DNA of 64,000 nucleotides, taken from assembly GCF_000003815.2 (NCBI RefSeq), contig NC_049983.1, positions 19,378,217-19,442,216 on the forward strand, read 5' to 3'. The notes beneath the pieces are model-generated. The model was not told where the DNA came from, made no database searches, and saw nothing but the letters and a program-made list of their open reading frames with translations. A program made the translations under genes and the position numbers. Positions 38,201 through 50,329 of the stretch are shown here, piece after piece. This DNA comes from Branchiostoma floridae. Its lineage: Eukaryota > Chordata > Leptocardii > Amphioxiformes > Branchiostomatidae. Positions within the stretch are counted from its first letter, which is position 1. Every line of letters starts with the position of its first letter.

Positions 38201-40217
38201 AGTAAAGTTGTTCTAAACTGAAACCATGCAGCGACAGTGTCTTTTCTGGAGATCTGGTGTGATTGTGTAAGGTTTGCTATTTGCCAACCATGTTACAGAT
38301 TTACCTGGTACCTTTGCCCAAACTGCAGCCTTGGCATACCAGTGCATTATTAAAAAAATGCAGCAATATAAGAGATTAAAACTTGTGAGTGAAATGTCTG
38401 TGTTGATCCATTACATACAGTTATCACAATGTTCTTTAAAATTATCCGATACAAGACAATCACGGAATATTCTACCATGTCCACCTGCCTTTCAAAGAAC
38501 AGTGCATGCCAAAAAAGTGTGTCATTGAAAGTTCTCAATGGAGACCGATGAATGTTGCGGGCATTAGAATTTCTAAACTTTATGTAAACTGAATGTTTAC
38601 TGACTCAAATTGGACTTCATTAATTAGAACATTGGGTATCATTAAAGCAATTATCAGTAGAATTTAGCCGTTGATAAAGACGTACATGTACCTGACTGAG
38701 TGTGCCTGGTATATGAAGAAGCCACATTAAACTGTAGCTCAGGCATTATAAATTAGGCATGTATGTGGGGACAAATCCGTCACATTTTAATATTCCCATC
38801 AAGGCTTTTTCTGGACGCACGTCAAATTTATCATGGGCTCGCAAAGGAATAAAGACACCATAATTGCAATAATATTGTTTAACAGCTGTGCAAAAAGCTG
38901 TTTTGGGAATAACACAGCCTAGCTATGACTTATGGAGAGAGGCAAAGTTGGTAGGTTGCCAGACAGTGCAACATTGGGTTGTAAATCCTGAAGGTGAGAC
39001 ACTTAACACCTGCCGTAGCATTATAACAGGAATTTGGCAAGTATTGTGCAAACTTTTTGACAAGCAGATTTATTTATTCTGTTTGACCATGAAAAATTGC
39101 TTTTACAAGCATCCCATAGGCAGTGCAGGCAGCAGTGTTCTAGCCAGCCTGAAATTATTTTCAGTCCCCTTGATTTGAACGGAAATTTTGTCGAGCGTTG
39201 GACGCTTTTCGTGTGATGGTTCTTTTGGGGTCTGGGAAAATCTAAGACCCCCTGAAACACTATTTTCTGCATTTTCCTGGGGCAAATTTTGCTTGGTTCA
39301 ATGCGAGGCAAATGTGCTGAATTTCTGGAGATGATTGCAAAATTTTATTTGTTTCATATCTTTACATGCCAATTTTTGTCCGTCACATAGGACGGAATGG
39401 GCAAAATTTTGGTCTGTCCCCAGCTGGAAAAGGATGGAAGAGTGGACACTGGAGAGAACTCAGAGAGAGCCACTCTGTCAATCTGACTATCTACCCACTC
39501 ACTTCATGCCTGTCTATTGACAGAATAGGCAACTATGGACACATACAAACACAGGCACACTGAGAGCATACTATTATTAGACACCCAGAGTCAGAAAATG
39601 TAGCAGAGCAGATTCTGAAGCTAATTCTAATATCCTATGATAAAACAGTCTACATAAAATTGCATAACTTGATTCTAGTTGTTATAGCCAGGACATTAAG
39701 CATACAGGCACTTTCTATTATGAGTATGATTTGCTATATCCTACATGATTCTTAAAACAAAACTTTCTGAATGCCAAGCTACTTTCAAAAATGTCAAGTG
39801 CAAAAAAAATCTTCTCAACAGAATCTAATTATTATATAATGTCAAAATAAGAATACAGTAAGGAAAAAAGCGTGTGGACTATAAGAAAAGCTAATAGCAA
39901 GTTTGGGATGTCATTACATACATGCAGGTCTAACCACCATCATAAAGGGTATGATGAATTATAAAACAGCTTTTGATCATTGGCATGGGAGTTACTGCAG
40001 CAATGTGGGAGTTGTGGCTAGGAATTATGTGCTGCACATTACTTGGAAAGTAATCATGGACCCTAATGGCTTTCATACAACCAATACAATCACCTAGAGA
40101 GGTATCATAAATTATGCAATGAACTGTTGTTGGCCTTACAGGTGAGTTTTCTCATGCAAAACGTGGTGTCTTGGTTTTGGAAGTACAAAAAGGATAGTCA
40201 TGTTTTGTATGTTTCAC
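35233..40217. other. gene-free stretch with several GC-balanced islands
   Basis: No domain-bearing frame. Islands at about 35400-35640, 36230-36560 and 36920-37140 are richer in G and C. They hold homeodomain-like words (TAATTA, CAATTA, TAATTG) and overlap frames on both strands, which fits conserved regulatory DNA more than coding DNA. At 39120-39420 there is a possible old dispersed repeat with a GTCCGTC/GACGGA mini-hairpin. Confidence 0.35.
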
Positions 40218-40265
40218 CAAGGAGGTTACAAAAGACAGGCTCTCCTGTCTTTTTTAACCTCCTTG
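40218..40265. repeat. near-perfect palindrome (22-base arms, 4-base loop)
   Basis: CAAGGAGGTTACAAAAGACA is followed by GG, the loop CTCT, and the inverted arm CCTGTCTTTTTTAACCTCCTTG. Two mismatches are present. GTTTTGT-like words outside both arms extend the symmetry. It would form a strong hairpin in DNA or RNA. It resembles a short fold-back repeat; no gene overlaps. Confidence 0.9.
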
Positions 40266-40443
40266 CTTTCACAAAACAAATTATCTGTACAAAGAGCAGA
40301 GGTGTGCGATGTTGAAAGAGCCATGATGTGCAATATTCTAGTTTAGACTAAGAATGAAAATAATTCTACAGATGTGAAGCATTTAAAGCTGTAGTTGATG
40401 TATTTGGCAACATTATGAATTAAAATAATGTCACCTGCATCTA

Positions 40444-40610
40444 ATGCCAAAAAGCAGTTAATCAAGCAACTGGATATGATTTTGATTTTTTCAACTGGAA
40501 TCCACCAGTTTTCGTCAGTGACACTGATGATGTTTCCAAAATCATATCCAGTTGCTTGAGTATCTGCTTTTTGGCATATCTTATTACCTGGATGTCTAAC
40601 CTACATCAAC
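40444..40610. mobile_element. inverted pair of retroelement 3'-end fragments (Penelope-like)
   Basis: The left arm 40444-40484 (ATGCCAAAAAGCAGTTAATC and onward) is the inverse of 40537-40577 (CAAAATCATATCCAGTTGCT through GGCAT), with about three mismatches and a 52-base spacer. The right side continues with TTATTACCTGGATGTCTAAC(C) and CATCAAC, shared with 60597-60674. I recall sequences of this type in the 3' regions of Penelope-like elements in many invertebrates, and partial inverted copies are common for that class. The repeat relationship is seen directly; the class name is inferred. Confidence 0.6.
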
Positions 40611-41384
40611 GTAGTGCATCTAATGTTACTGCATCACCAGGTGAGTCATTCAAGTTATTATTATAGCAATTAATTGCACCATATGTCAAACTAGTTGCAA
40701 GATATACAATGTGTGTTAGTTAAATCATTATGGTACTTCTTCTAATAGAACTAGGCTGTCTTGTGGAAACTCCAGAGTTTAGTAAAAACAAATTTTAAAG
40801 TAGTGTGTACTAGTATCATAAAGTATGATATTTTCCTACTCCTTTCAAGGAGTTGATATATTTTGTTTCCAGCTATAATATATCTTAGACTAGATTAAAA
40901 CTCAAGACATGGCATCTGACAAATCTATGAAAAGTTAACAATGTTTTGCATCAATGTCTTTATTCTATGACCCATCATTATCATTGTGTAATGCTTCTAT
41001 GTAACATCACTTTCCTTTGTTTTTTCCCTGTTCACCATTTCTTTGGGTTCCTATTGTCTCCTCTTCAACTTTCACATGTGTGCAAAACAGGTTCCCAATA
41101 ATGATACTGCAGACAGACAGATATGAGGGAAACCAAGAAGAGTGTACAACCTCAGCGGTCTCTGGCTGATGACCTGACAACAAGAAAAGACAGATGATGA
41201 TGATTCATAGCTCAAATTCATCATACAAAAGCATATATCAAACACATGTTAAATTATTGAAGCGAGGCATGCTTTCTGTCAGATGAGAAATAATGGACAG
41301 AAGATTCAATATGTCTCATCAAATGTCATTGTACAAGGATCATTATCTCTTTATACATTATGCAGTTGACTATAGACTGTACAT

Positions 41385-41512
41385 GTAGTGCATTGGCCTA
41401 GTAAGTAGAGTTGAGGCTTGTATATGGTTGGATGTGAGTTATCTCTGGCTATGTCATACCAAGGATTTTAAAACTGATACATACAGCTCTCTCTGCTTAG
41501 CAGTCAGCATTT
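41385..41512 (+). mobile_element. tRNA-derived SINE fragment with GTCATACCAAG-type body
   Basis: A tRNA-like head (TGGCCTAGTAAGTAGAG, then a degraded B-box TGTGAGTTATCTCTGG) is followed by GTCATACCAAGGATTTTAAA and a GCTTAGCAGTCAGCATTTGAG segment. I recognise this head-plus-body order from animal SINEs. The copy is diverged and partial. Confidence 0.45.
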
Positions 41513-41534
41513 GAGAACCAATGTGGGAAAGCAG

Positions 41535-41650
41535 GTCCAAGGCGAGTAGAAACAGTCTCCTGGCTTCCAGGATTCAAACCTGTGGCAAACCCAGGCCGCC
41601 AGCTCGCCAACACAAAACCAACACGCTAACTGCTAAGGGTCAGACCCATT
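41535..41650 (-). mobile_element. tRNA-derived SINE copy (minus strand)
   Basis: On the minus strand the B-box GGTTTGAATCC (41570-41580) is followed by TGGAAGCCAGGAGACTG. A degraded A-box (TTAGCAGTTAGCG) lies about 55 bases upstream. The core matches the plus-strand copy at 51488-51625 (GGTTCGAATCCCGGGAGCCTGGAGAC) closely. It does not fold into a proper tRNA, and the A-B spacing is stretched. Confidence 0.6.
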
Positions 41651-42028
41651 TGGCATTGGCAGTTTGGCTGTGCTTGAACCTTACTGTTATACATTATGTA
41701 ACTTGAACAAATGCACCACATACTACCAGCGGACGAGCCCCCTGCTGTAGTGATTGCACCATGTTGTGTAGCCACTACTCCAAGTCCACCTCACAATCAA
41801 CACAATTTTCAAGATGAAAGCCATGTGACAGTGTTATTAATGAAAGGCTATATGGAAAGAGCAAAATAAGATATTCTAACTTTGGTTGAATGTCCTTTTG
41901 ATAAAATTGTCTGTTGTAAGTTTTGAAGCTCCAATGTACAAGACGAATGTTGCAGTTTGGGAGTTTCCACACAAGAAATACCATTTTGAAGGGCTTAAGT
42001 AAAGTGCTTCTTTTCTCTATTGATTTAC

Positions 42029-42149
42029 CTGGAGCTCTGATTTTATGAGTCTGAGAATGTGGCCACATACTGCTTGTAGGAAACTTTTTCCGACTTTTGC
42101 CAACTTTTTCGATACCTTCAGGAGTTTCCTTGATAACCATTGACTGTTC
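42029..42149 (-). other. weak candidate internal exon (121 bases)
   Basis: On the minus strand an acceptor-like TTGTCCCTGCAG precedes an open stretch of 40 codons plus one base. It ends at a donor-like CCAG|GTAAAT. The encoded peptide begins EQSMVIKETPEGIEKVGKSR, is rich in K, E and S, and has no stop. I recognise no family. The frame stays open for about 85 more codons into the presumed intron, which weakens the case. No partner exon was identified. Confidence 0.2.
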
Positions 42150-42837
42150 CTGCAGGGACAATCTAAATTATGTATATTAAAGTTGGCAGTAATGGTAGAA
42201 GTGATGTATGAAGTGGATTGAAAATCCATATTTGTTATTGCAGATTGGATATTGTTCCTAGCTCTGACAGTTTTTGTCATCTAGCATTGATTTTGCTGAT
42301 GAGAATCATGTTCTGACACAAGCTTTGTCTTCCGCTGTTTCCTCTGGGCATGTACCCAATCTTTATATTTCTGTGAAAGAATTTTTTTTTGTCATTTTGT
42401 TCCAGTTGGCTTTGAAATCCTATTGTAATTTTCACAGTCACCTTGTCTGCATGTCAAATTAAAACTTGATTCAATCTACAAACCTCTGTCTTGAGCAAAA
42501 AATATGTCTGTAGTATGACTTATTGTACTTATTACTTAAGAGACTGCCGGTAAATGATAGTACAATTTAGTGATGTTTCATAGTTGTCAATGTTGGTAAA
42601 TGGATTATTGTTCACAGATTTGACCAGATTTGAAATGTGGAAAGAAGGTATTGATTTAACAGGTCCACAGTTATTAATTTTCCCTGCCTGTCAGGGTGTG
42701 ATTCTCTTTGATTTTGGATAGACCGTCACCTTTTTTGTCTTACAGATCTAGATTTCTTCTTCAGTAGTATTTTCATACAAAGTTGTGACAGGAATTGTAA
42801 CATTGATGGCCTAATTTGATTATGGTCATTGACTCAG

Positions 42838-42906
42838 GTCTTGAGATCTAGGTTTCAAATCAATCCCTTGTCATGCCTTCAGGAAAGACACTCGGACAAG
42901 CACATA
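42838..42906 (+). mobile_element. probable SINE fragment abutting an inverted-repeat element
   Basis: A degraded B-box (AGGTTTCAAATC) is followed by TTGTCATGCCTTCAGGAAAG and ACACTCGGACAAGCAC. This resembles the 'cct-tgggcaagacact' body found in many animal tRNA-SINEs. It ends where the next element begins. Confidence 0.35.
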
Positions 42907-43175
42907 GCATCCTCCTATGCAGTGGCAAAACTGCCTGTCTGGATGTACCCTACTTTCTCAACGTTAGTTCCTAACCACCCTACCTATAGATATTCATGAG
43001 CGTACCTTATATATGCAAAACCCCTTTTGAAAACTGAAAGGCCTATTCTCTGATTGGCTGACAGCTGGTTGGGGGGAGGGGGGTACGTCCACAGGAACTA
43101 AGAGTGACGGTTGAGAAAGCAGGGTACATCCAGACAGGCGGTTTCGCCGTTGGATGTCCCTGTGTAGGAGGATGG
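42907..43175. mobile_element. fold-back / long inverted-repeat element (~270 bases)
   Basis: The left arm, about 42907-42980, contains GCATCCTCCTATGCAG, then CTGCCTGTCTGGATGTACCC and CTTTCTCAAC-GTTAGTTCCT. The right arm, about 43075-43175, holds the inverse of the same words (AGGAACTAAGAGTGACGGTT, GAGAAAGCAGGGTACATCCA, GACAGGCGGTTT, GTAGGAGGATGGC). A spacer of about 95 bases includes GATTGGCTGACAGC. Arms are roughly 80% alike with small indels. No coding frame. It matches the plan of lancelet MITE-like elements. Confidence 0.8.
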
Positions 43176-46100
43176 CACCTAGCTGTGATCAGGGATGTCA
43201 TCTCAGGTGGGGCGTAAAACTGGACTTTCCATGTTTGGTGAGAGCCACATCTTGAAGAATTCAAACACACCACGTTTATCAATCAGAGCAGGCAGCCATT
43301 CGGTCTAGGGTGATAATGCTCCATAGTGCATCCATAGGTTATACTAAATTTTTGTTCAACGTACCAAATTAAGGTGCAATTTTCTAATGACCCCCTGTGA
43401 TGGAGCTTCTCAATTGGTTTTCAGAGAATTATAGCCATGTTAAGTATACAGCTTCCATGTATTTTTATATGAAATTTAAGGTAGTCAGCATGAATTTTCT
43501 GAAAGTATAAAACAAAGCTTTAAGATAAATAATTTTTTATTAATTACAATGTAGCTAGTCCTATTTTAGACAAAGTTTGAAACAAAATGACACAATAGAT
43601 AAGATAAACTGTTGAGCCCATTGCTGCTGTCGGCCACAGGACATAATATGTACAATGCTGAGGCTGCAATGCCTAACTCAACTTCAAACTTGTTGTTCCC
43701 ACTGACTAGCTATCTGGCAAGAGCTTAAGCCAAGACATCCACGAGACTTCAGCAAGTAAACTCTTCTTGTCATGACATAAAAGGTCAGGTTAGTAATAGG
43801 TGATGGATCACTTTCTCTCAAATGGCCAATTTCTTGCAAAATTGAACAAAGCTTGATTCAGTTCCAGCCGCTCTTAACAGATGGAAGTCGGGAAGATGAA
43901 TCAGAGTGAACATGTAGATGCCTGCTGGGTTTTCCAGTGGCATTTGATCTGACCTGAGCAATAGATAGATGGACAAAGGTACTTTTGCTCTCAGCGGGCG
44001 GTCCCTGGGCAAACGTGGGCACTTCTTTATTGCTTCTGCTGATGGTCTGACAGTTTGACACTTCATTTGTTTTAGTGGAGGGGGACATTCACCAGGTCAG
44101 GTCGTTGACCTGTTTTCGCAGAAATGGCCGCTTGAAACAGTGAATCTTGATGTATGTGAGAGCAGAAAACAGCAATTTTACAGACCAAACAGGTGATTTA
44201 TGTGGTCAGGTTTTCAGAGAAGGAAATAAATCATGCTCAATGTAAACAAAGCACCGGGAGGCGAAGCTGGCATTTTTCCTCATGAGTTACCAAGCTTGCT
44301 ACATATTGCAATGGTTCTTAAAAAAAACTCATGGATCTAGATCCCGGCCCAGATCTTCCTCTATGTTAGGTCTACCTGCAATAGAAAAAGATTTATAGCA
44401 CTTTGAGTTATCCTGATCACAAGGCAGCATATGCTACTGAGAACCTCTGTGCCAAGTTTCTTTACTGGTGTACTTAATTTATTTACAAGACAATCTTCTG
44501 TTATTAAATTGTGTGGAACGATTTTATCTGTCAAGTTCATCCAACACAACAGTAAGCTGTAGAAAGAGCGGGTCTTAGAATTTGTAGGAGCAATATAAGA
44601 AGGCTTACTGAAGCAAACTTTATTACCTCCTGAGGGCGCTGTCTCTTAATGAATCTGGTGACAGCACCTGTGACAGCAACTTTGTCTTCCAGGCTGCTGT
44701 TTATCTAAGTTTGCATTCAGCCTTGGGCTACAGCAATGGAGTACAGTGTACATTGCATTATTTCATCGCCTAAGGTGTTTTCTTTCTCCCTGAGGGTTTT
44801 TACTGGGTCAACAACCTTAAAGTTTTGTTTGTTTTTTGCTTAAAATTTTCAATAGAAAAAGCTGAAGTCAGGTAGTATAATCTGAAATGTTTCTGATAGA
44901 CCATTGTTTTCAAGAAAGAATTTCTTATTTTTTGTATTCTTGATTCTTCTGAATGTCAAGGCAGAGAGGTGTAACTTTAAGGCAGGAGAATGATAGATTT
45001 CCTTGGCAGTAGATTGTAAGATCAAGATCTTAAGGAGGCTTAGACAACCTTTCTAGGAGATTTAAGTTTACTGGTGGCTATACATTCTTGGATGGAGGAT
45101 ATAACAGTTTTCTCATATAATCTTTTCTTGAGGGACTGAGTCACCAATGTTGTCTACTCCCCTGTGGAGAGATGCAGACATTCAACAACACTTAAGTGTG
45201 TGTCCAACAGGAAGAAAGAAGCAAGGGGACAAGCCATGAATTATAATAGAAAAGAACCGTTATGCGGGAACTTGGTAAGATGGGCTACAGTTGGGAGGGG
45301 AGTCAACGGATAGCATCAATTGAAAACAATACTGGAAAGTGGTGATGATGGTGATGAAAAGTATGTAAGAACAATGGGATGACTAATGTTACATGTATGT
45401 AAATGAAGGGTAAACATGCTAAGGGCTTGTAATAAGGTGTGCAAGATAACAGGTACTCAAGTAACTAAAAGAAAATAGAAATGGTTAGGGATGTCTATAA
45501 TATTTCATAATTTACTTGTGATTTGGTATCATTTGATTTACTGGCAACATTACCTATTCAATGATGAATTTGGTGAAAGTTTGTACAAGGTTGAAGTCTG
45601 ACATCTTGGCAGTAAAATATCGCCTTCAGTCTCCATGAAATATTACATGGACTTAAGTGGGGTTTTGGTGTCACAGTCGCATCCCGCTTGTGTTTCACTG
45701 TAATTGATTTCTAAACTTTGCCACCCACTTTGAAATTTCCTTTACATGCTCTTAGTAACATATGAAGTTGAAATACTTCAATAAGCTGATTTATGATAAG
45801 CTACTAGTTAAATTCATATGCACAACAGAACCACTCACTCAGACTGACAACAGAATGAATGCACTCTAAATCATGCATTTCAACTCCTAAGATTAATGAC
45901 AGAAACTTAAGGTAACAACAATTTTAAGACCGTAAACTAATAAAAGAAGCTGCATTATTAAAATACTATAATGAAAGTTTACCCATCAAAGGACTACTGC
46001 ATGCTATTAGGAAATCATCAGGGGAGCAGCTAGCAATTTTGTGAATTGACTGTGACATACTTCAAGAACAATGTGATACACAAGGAAGTTGAAGTTTAGT

Positions 46101-48627
46101 GTAGACCCCAAAATGTTTAGAATTTTGTCTTTTTCCCATCAGTTTGTTAAAACATTTGATGACACTTCAAATCATGAAGAAGAGTTTTACCACCCATAAA
46201 TCAAGTATTAGGCAAGATATATGATTAATGAATCACTTATTGATAGTATCTGTAGTAAAGTCTGTATATGATTTTTTTGCATGTCAATAAGTTTATCACC
46301 TGCATTATTACATATAGGATAGGATGAGTTTTTATCGGAAATGTGCTTCAGGTAAAGAAGTGCATCATGGCATGCACATGCACATGCTCATGCTCATCAA
46401 TGTTTTATTAGCAAACTTTATGATGTTTCCCTGATTGCAATCTTGTTGGGTGTGGCAATGCAAGGCTGCACTTTTCCTGGCACGCACATTTGTTTGTGTA
46501 ATGTCTGCCATGCCAATATGTAAATTTTTAAACACACCCGCAAATTTAAATTTATTAAGATATAATCGTTATGTATCAAATGTGTGGAGCAAAAATCATT
46601 TCGCCTATAACCATTTTGGAGAAAGGAAAACCCCTGTTGTATTGTCTCAGTTTTTGATGGAGCTTACAGATCTAGAAGGCTTTTGGGATTTTTTTGCTCA
46701 CATTTTCTGTTTTCTACATTATGTTTGTAATTATATAGACTAACAGATATATACAGTATGTTTCTTGTTTGCTGTTTAATAAAGAAATGCACTAGAATTA
46801 CAACTGTATTTTTCACAAATAAGTAAGTTTCAGAGGAGCACGTATGACTTGTGTGTGAAAGACCCTACTACTTTTCATTCCCAGCATGCACCACGCAAGT
46901 TGTCCACATCCTATCAACATGTTAACACTGCACTTGTTGAAGTAAAATGTTGAGCTGTCCAGTTCGCTGGATGTAGTTGTGGATCAATTGAATTTTAATG
47001 GAATAATGGAATAACATTGTGTTGATGAAATTTCTATCATATAAGCCATATATTTAAGAATTAAGAAAGGAATTATTCCTCAAATAATTTTTGGTGAGTC
47101 AGTCAGCAGTCGTATAATGATAATACAAAGTAATGGCAAGACAACATACATCCCAACACGATGTTATACAGTCATGTTTTTAGAATTACTTTAGCCCTCT
47201 CGACCCGGCCACTCAACTTTATGAACCTTGCAGCTGAATTACGGCCTCCTTGTGCATACGGCAGCATCCCAAGTGCCATGTAACCAACACTCGTGTGGTT
47301 TCGCAGCGATCCAATCTCCCAGATCAATTTCAATTGAGTGGCGGACATGATCCTTGCGTGTATTTTCTATCCCTTCGAAACCCTAAGCTGTCCATTTGGT
47401 GTCTGGAGCAGCGTTGGGGTCACCCACGTACAACAGTCACTGCAAACCATTTTGTTTCATTCTGCATGGTAAATCTATACTGTCTTAAAGTTGTGGGCTT
47501 AGCATTACCACTGGTATATGAGTTTGAGGTATGATGTGGGGGTTGAGATTGATGTGCCTTCCTGGCTCTCGAATGGCCCATCAAGTATTTCTATTGACCC
47601 AGAGATTTGCTACAGTCCAGCCCAAACACTTGTAAAATAACATGGCTGTCTGCCTGACTCTGTACTTGAGCTGGCTTAGGTACTGAATGGCATTCCAATG
47701 CCAGGGTAGGAGACAGATCTCCATTTTGCTGCTGTATTGTTTTTATAAATCAAATCTTGTGTTTCATTTTTATTTTGTCTTCTTACACTCTTGAAGCACA
47801 TTGAAGTTGTTTTGATTTCTACACGGATTGGTGCCAAAATAATTTTATATCATTTTTAACCTCAGTTCTACATATTTTCCAATTAAAGCCAGCAGGCTAA
47901 GGATACATACACGGCACATTCTGCTCATTGACAGGAGTCCTGTGATTGTTCACACACTGCGTCATGAGGAGAAGAATGTTACTGTGCGGAGCTGATCTCT
48001 GGTTCCCCAATTTGGACTGACATCAGCACATTTTCTGCAGGGCAACTTATAAATCACCGGACAAATGCCCTTTGCTCCTGTCACAACCCAGACAGAAGAA
48101 TGTCTGTGATAGCTATAAAATTCATACAAAAGACGCATCATGGAAACTTAAGATGACCATCAGACAAGTGATCTATAGTCTGTGGCTACATTCTAAGCAG
48201 AAAGACGCATCACATGCCATTCTCTTGACAAAATGATAGCTTCATTATACTCTGACTCCTTGCAGGAACGCTGCAGCTGAAGGGATGCAGACAGTGCCAC
48301 CAGCACAGGCAGCCTGTTGGAGCCAGACTGAAGATTAGGATGTCTAAAGTGGGTGCAGGCATCCATCAGGCACTCCCTCCAGGATGATTTTAAGAGTCCT
48401 TGTAAGATTTTCCCAGAAGAAGAACTGTAGAAATGTGAAGTCTAGTCATTAATATCAGTGCATAAGATTTTTGAAGTACTCAGACAGCTGCTGTCTGATT
48501 ATCGGTTGTTACAGATTTCTTCTGTAGCTGGTGCATGCTGGGACACATGTGCCCTATACAAGTCATACTTACTCTTCTAAAACTTACATTTTGTGTATGA
48601 TGAAATAAACCAGTCTATTACAGTAAG
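43176..48627. other. non-coding stretch, no supported gene
   Basis: Short domain-less frames only. CATGCACATGCACATG/CTCATGCTCAT forms a minor tandem at 46372-46397. A GC-balanced island at about 47190-47470 has a 94-codon frame without a known domain and may be regulatory. Confidence 0.4.
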
Positions 48628-48784
48628 TACTGCTACTACTACCACTGCTACTACCACTACTACTACTACTGCAGTTACTGCAATTACTACTGCTATTGCT
48701 ACGATACTACTACTACTACAACTGCTGCTGCTGCTTCTTCTACTACTGTTGCTACAACTGCTACTACTACTTCTACTGCTACTA
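48628..48784. repeat. imperfect (ACT/CTA/CTG)n trinucleotide microsatellite
   Basis: About 50 triplets, mainly TAC/ACT, with CTG, CCA and TTC variants. The six-frame translations are poly-T, poly-L or poly-S/V and carry no biological meaning. Confidence 0.97.
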
Positions 48785-48944
48785 CAGATAAAAACATAAT
48801 AGCTAAGACTTGCCCACTTGTTGTGAAAGGACATGCTTTTTACTTAACATGTATGTTCATGAATAGGAACAGCTAATGGAGAAATCTGTGCAATGAACAG
48901 TGGAGTGCTGTTCAGAATGTCCAATCTCAAAGACCACCATCATG

Positions 48945-49045
48945 CCCAGCAGCTGCGCAAGTTGGATGAGAGACAACTGGCTCGGATTCAAACTCTCAGC
49001 CTCCGGGTTCACTATCCTCTCAACGATGCACACTACAGCAGCTGT
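48945..49045 (-). mobile_element. tRNA-derived SINE-like fragment
   Basis: The minus strand reads TAGTGAACCCGGAGGCTGAG, then AGTTTGAATCCGAGCC (B-box at 48984-48994). The preceding part has a degraded A-box. The layout is that of a tRNA anticodon-to-T-arm region without a closing acceptor stem, so a decayed SINE head is likelier than a tRNA gene. Confidence 0.4.
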
Positions 49046-50329
49046 GGTAATTACAATTTGCTTTCTTCATCCAGTCGCTCTAATGCTACATTCAACACGT
49101 GCTGCGCTCTTCACAGTTGATCTTAGATAGGCCATCTGTTGAAAGTGAGTGCTAAAACTGCTTTGGAAATGTGCAGCCTATAAGTACAAATCCCCCGCAA
49201 TCATCACCCAGCTGATACCTCTGATCAGATTTTAGTGCAGAGCGCAGTGATCTATGTGTAAGCTAGCACTTTTAGTACTGCTTTGTAGTAGGTGAAATGG
49301 AGTGTTCAAGGTCACTAGAGGATGCCATTTGCCACAACGATTCAATTGCTTGGTTGTTGGGCTCTTCAGAAATAGTTATTATGTGGCAAAATCCAAACTC
49401 GCGAATACTGTAAAATTCGTGTATTTTTGAGGGTAGGTCAGAAAAACAGCAGCCTTGACAAAAATCTGGTGGAGCATTCAAGTTGAAATACCTCTACAGG
49501 TCTCGTAAGGTAAAGTATCTCCTCTTGCTGTACATTGTACTTGCTATTCAGTAAAGGTATCAATCAAATGTTCCAAGATGCATGAGTTACCAGTACCATA
49601 AGTAGTTGCTTACTGAATGGATGGTGCAAAATTGCAGCTTTAAGCACGAACATTATATAAGAAGCCTTACATAATGTCCGTGCTTTGTGGAGAATGTTTC
49701 TCATCCTCAAGATGTTTTACCATGATTTCAATATGTCATGTTCCATACTCGATCCACTCTGCATTTCAAGCATGTTTCTCCTCCACAGGTACAGAGCAAG
49801 GATTACAAGCAGAAGGGAGCATTTTGCATACTCTACTGAGCTAAGTTAATTAGTCACGTTGTCAGAGTAGGAGATTGGGGATCGCATTAATCTACCACTT
49901 CTTTTCAGATGCAGAAATTGTCATCTAATTGCAAATTTGCTCTTTGAGATGTCACTGATCCCCATCTTTGTGTTTCTCATCAACAAGACTGCTATAACTG
50001 ACCTGGAAGTATCTGCTGCAGACAGAATCAAGCCAACTCTTCACATGAATAGAGTGGATTAGTACTTGTTACAAAATCCCCAATGAAATTTTCATGTAGA
50101 AGTGTTCTCATTATCACACATAATAGCACAATCCTAACTTCTTTTCAGAAAGAAATCAAGGAGTATTGAACCTCCAGGCAGTTGATGCTAAGGGTCAAAC
50201 CAGAATATGATAAGGTAACAGGTGTTTTAAGACCTCATATCTCCATGAAATGGTCTGATTGTGTAAATGACTTCTACATTTACATAATCTATGCTTGGTA
50301 TTTGAGCCCTATAATGGAAAACACTACAA
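49046..50329. other. non-coding stretch, nothing supported
   Basis: Short frames only. No repeat or RNA gene recognised. Confidence 0.4.

Noticed and set aside
39120-39420. Possible interspersed repeat with a GTCCGTC/GACGGA hairpin
   Set aside because: It looks familiar, but no second copy or terminal repeat is visible in the window.
41775-42161. 128-codon minus-strand frame as a complete gene
   Set aside because: Only the first third looks coding-like and it is bounded by splice signals. The rest is AT-rich and reads as intron, so only a weak exon candidate is kept.
48577-48834. Open frames of 68-85 codons rich in S, T, L or V
   Set aside because: They are translations of the ACT trinucleotide microsatellite.
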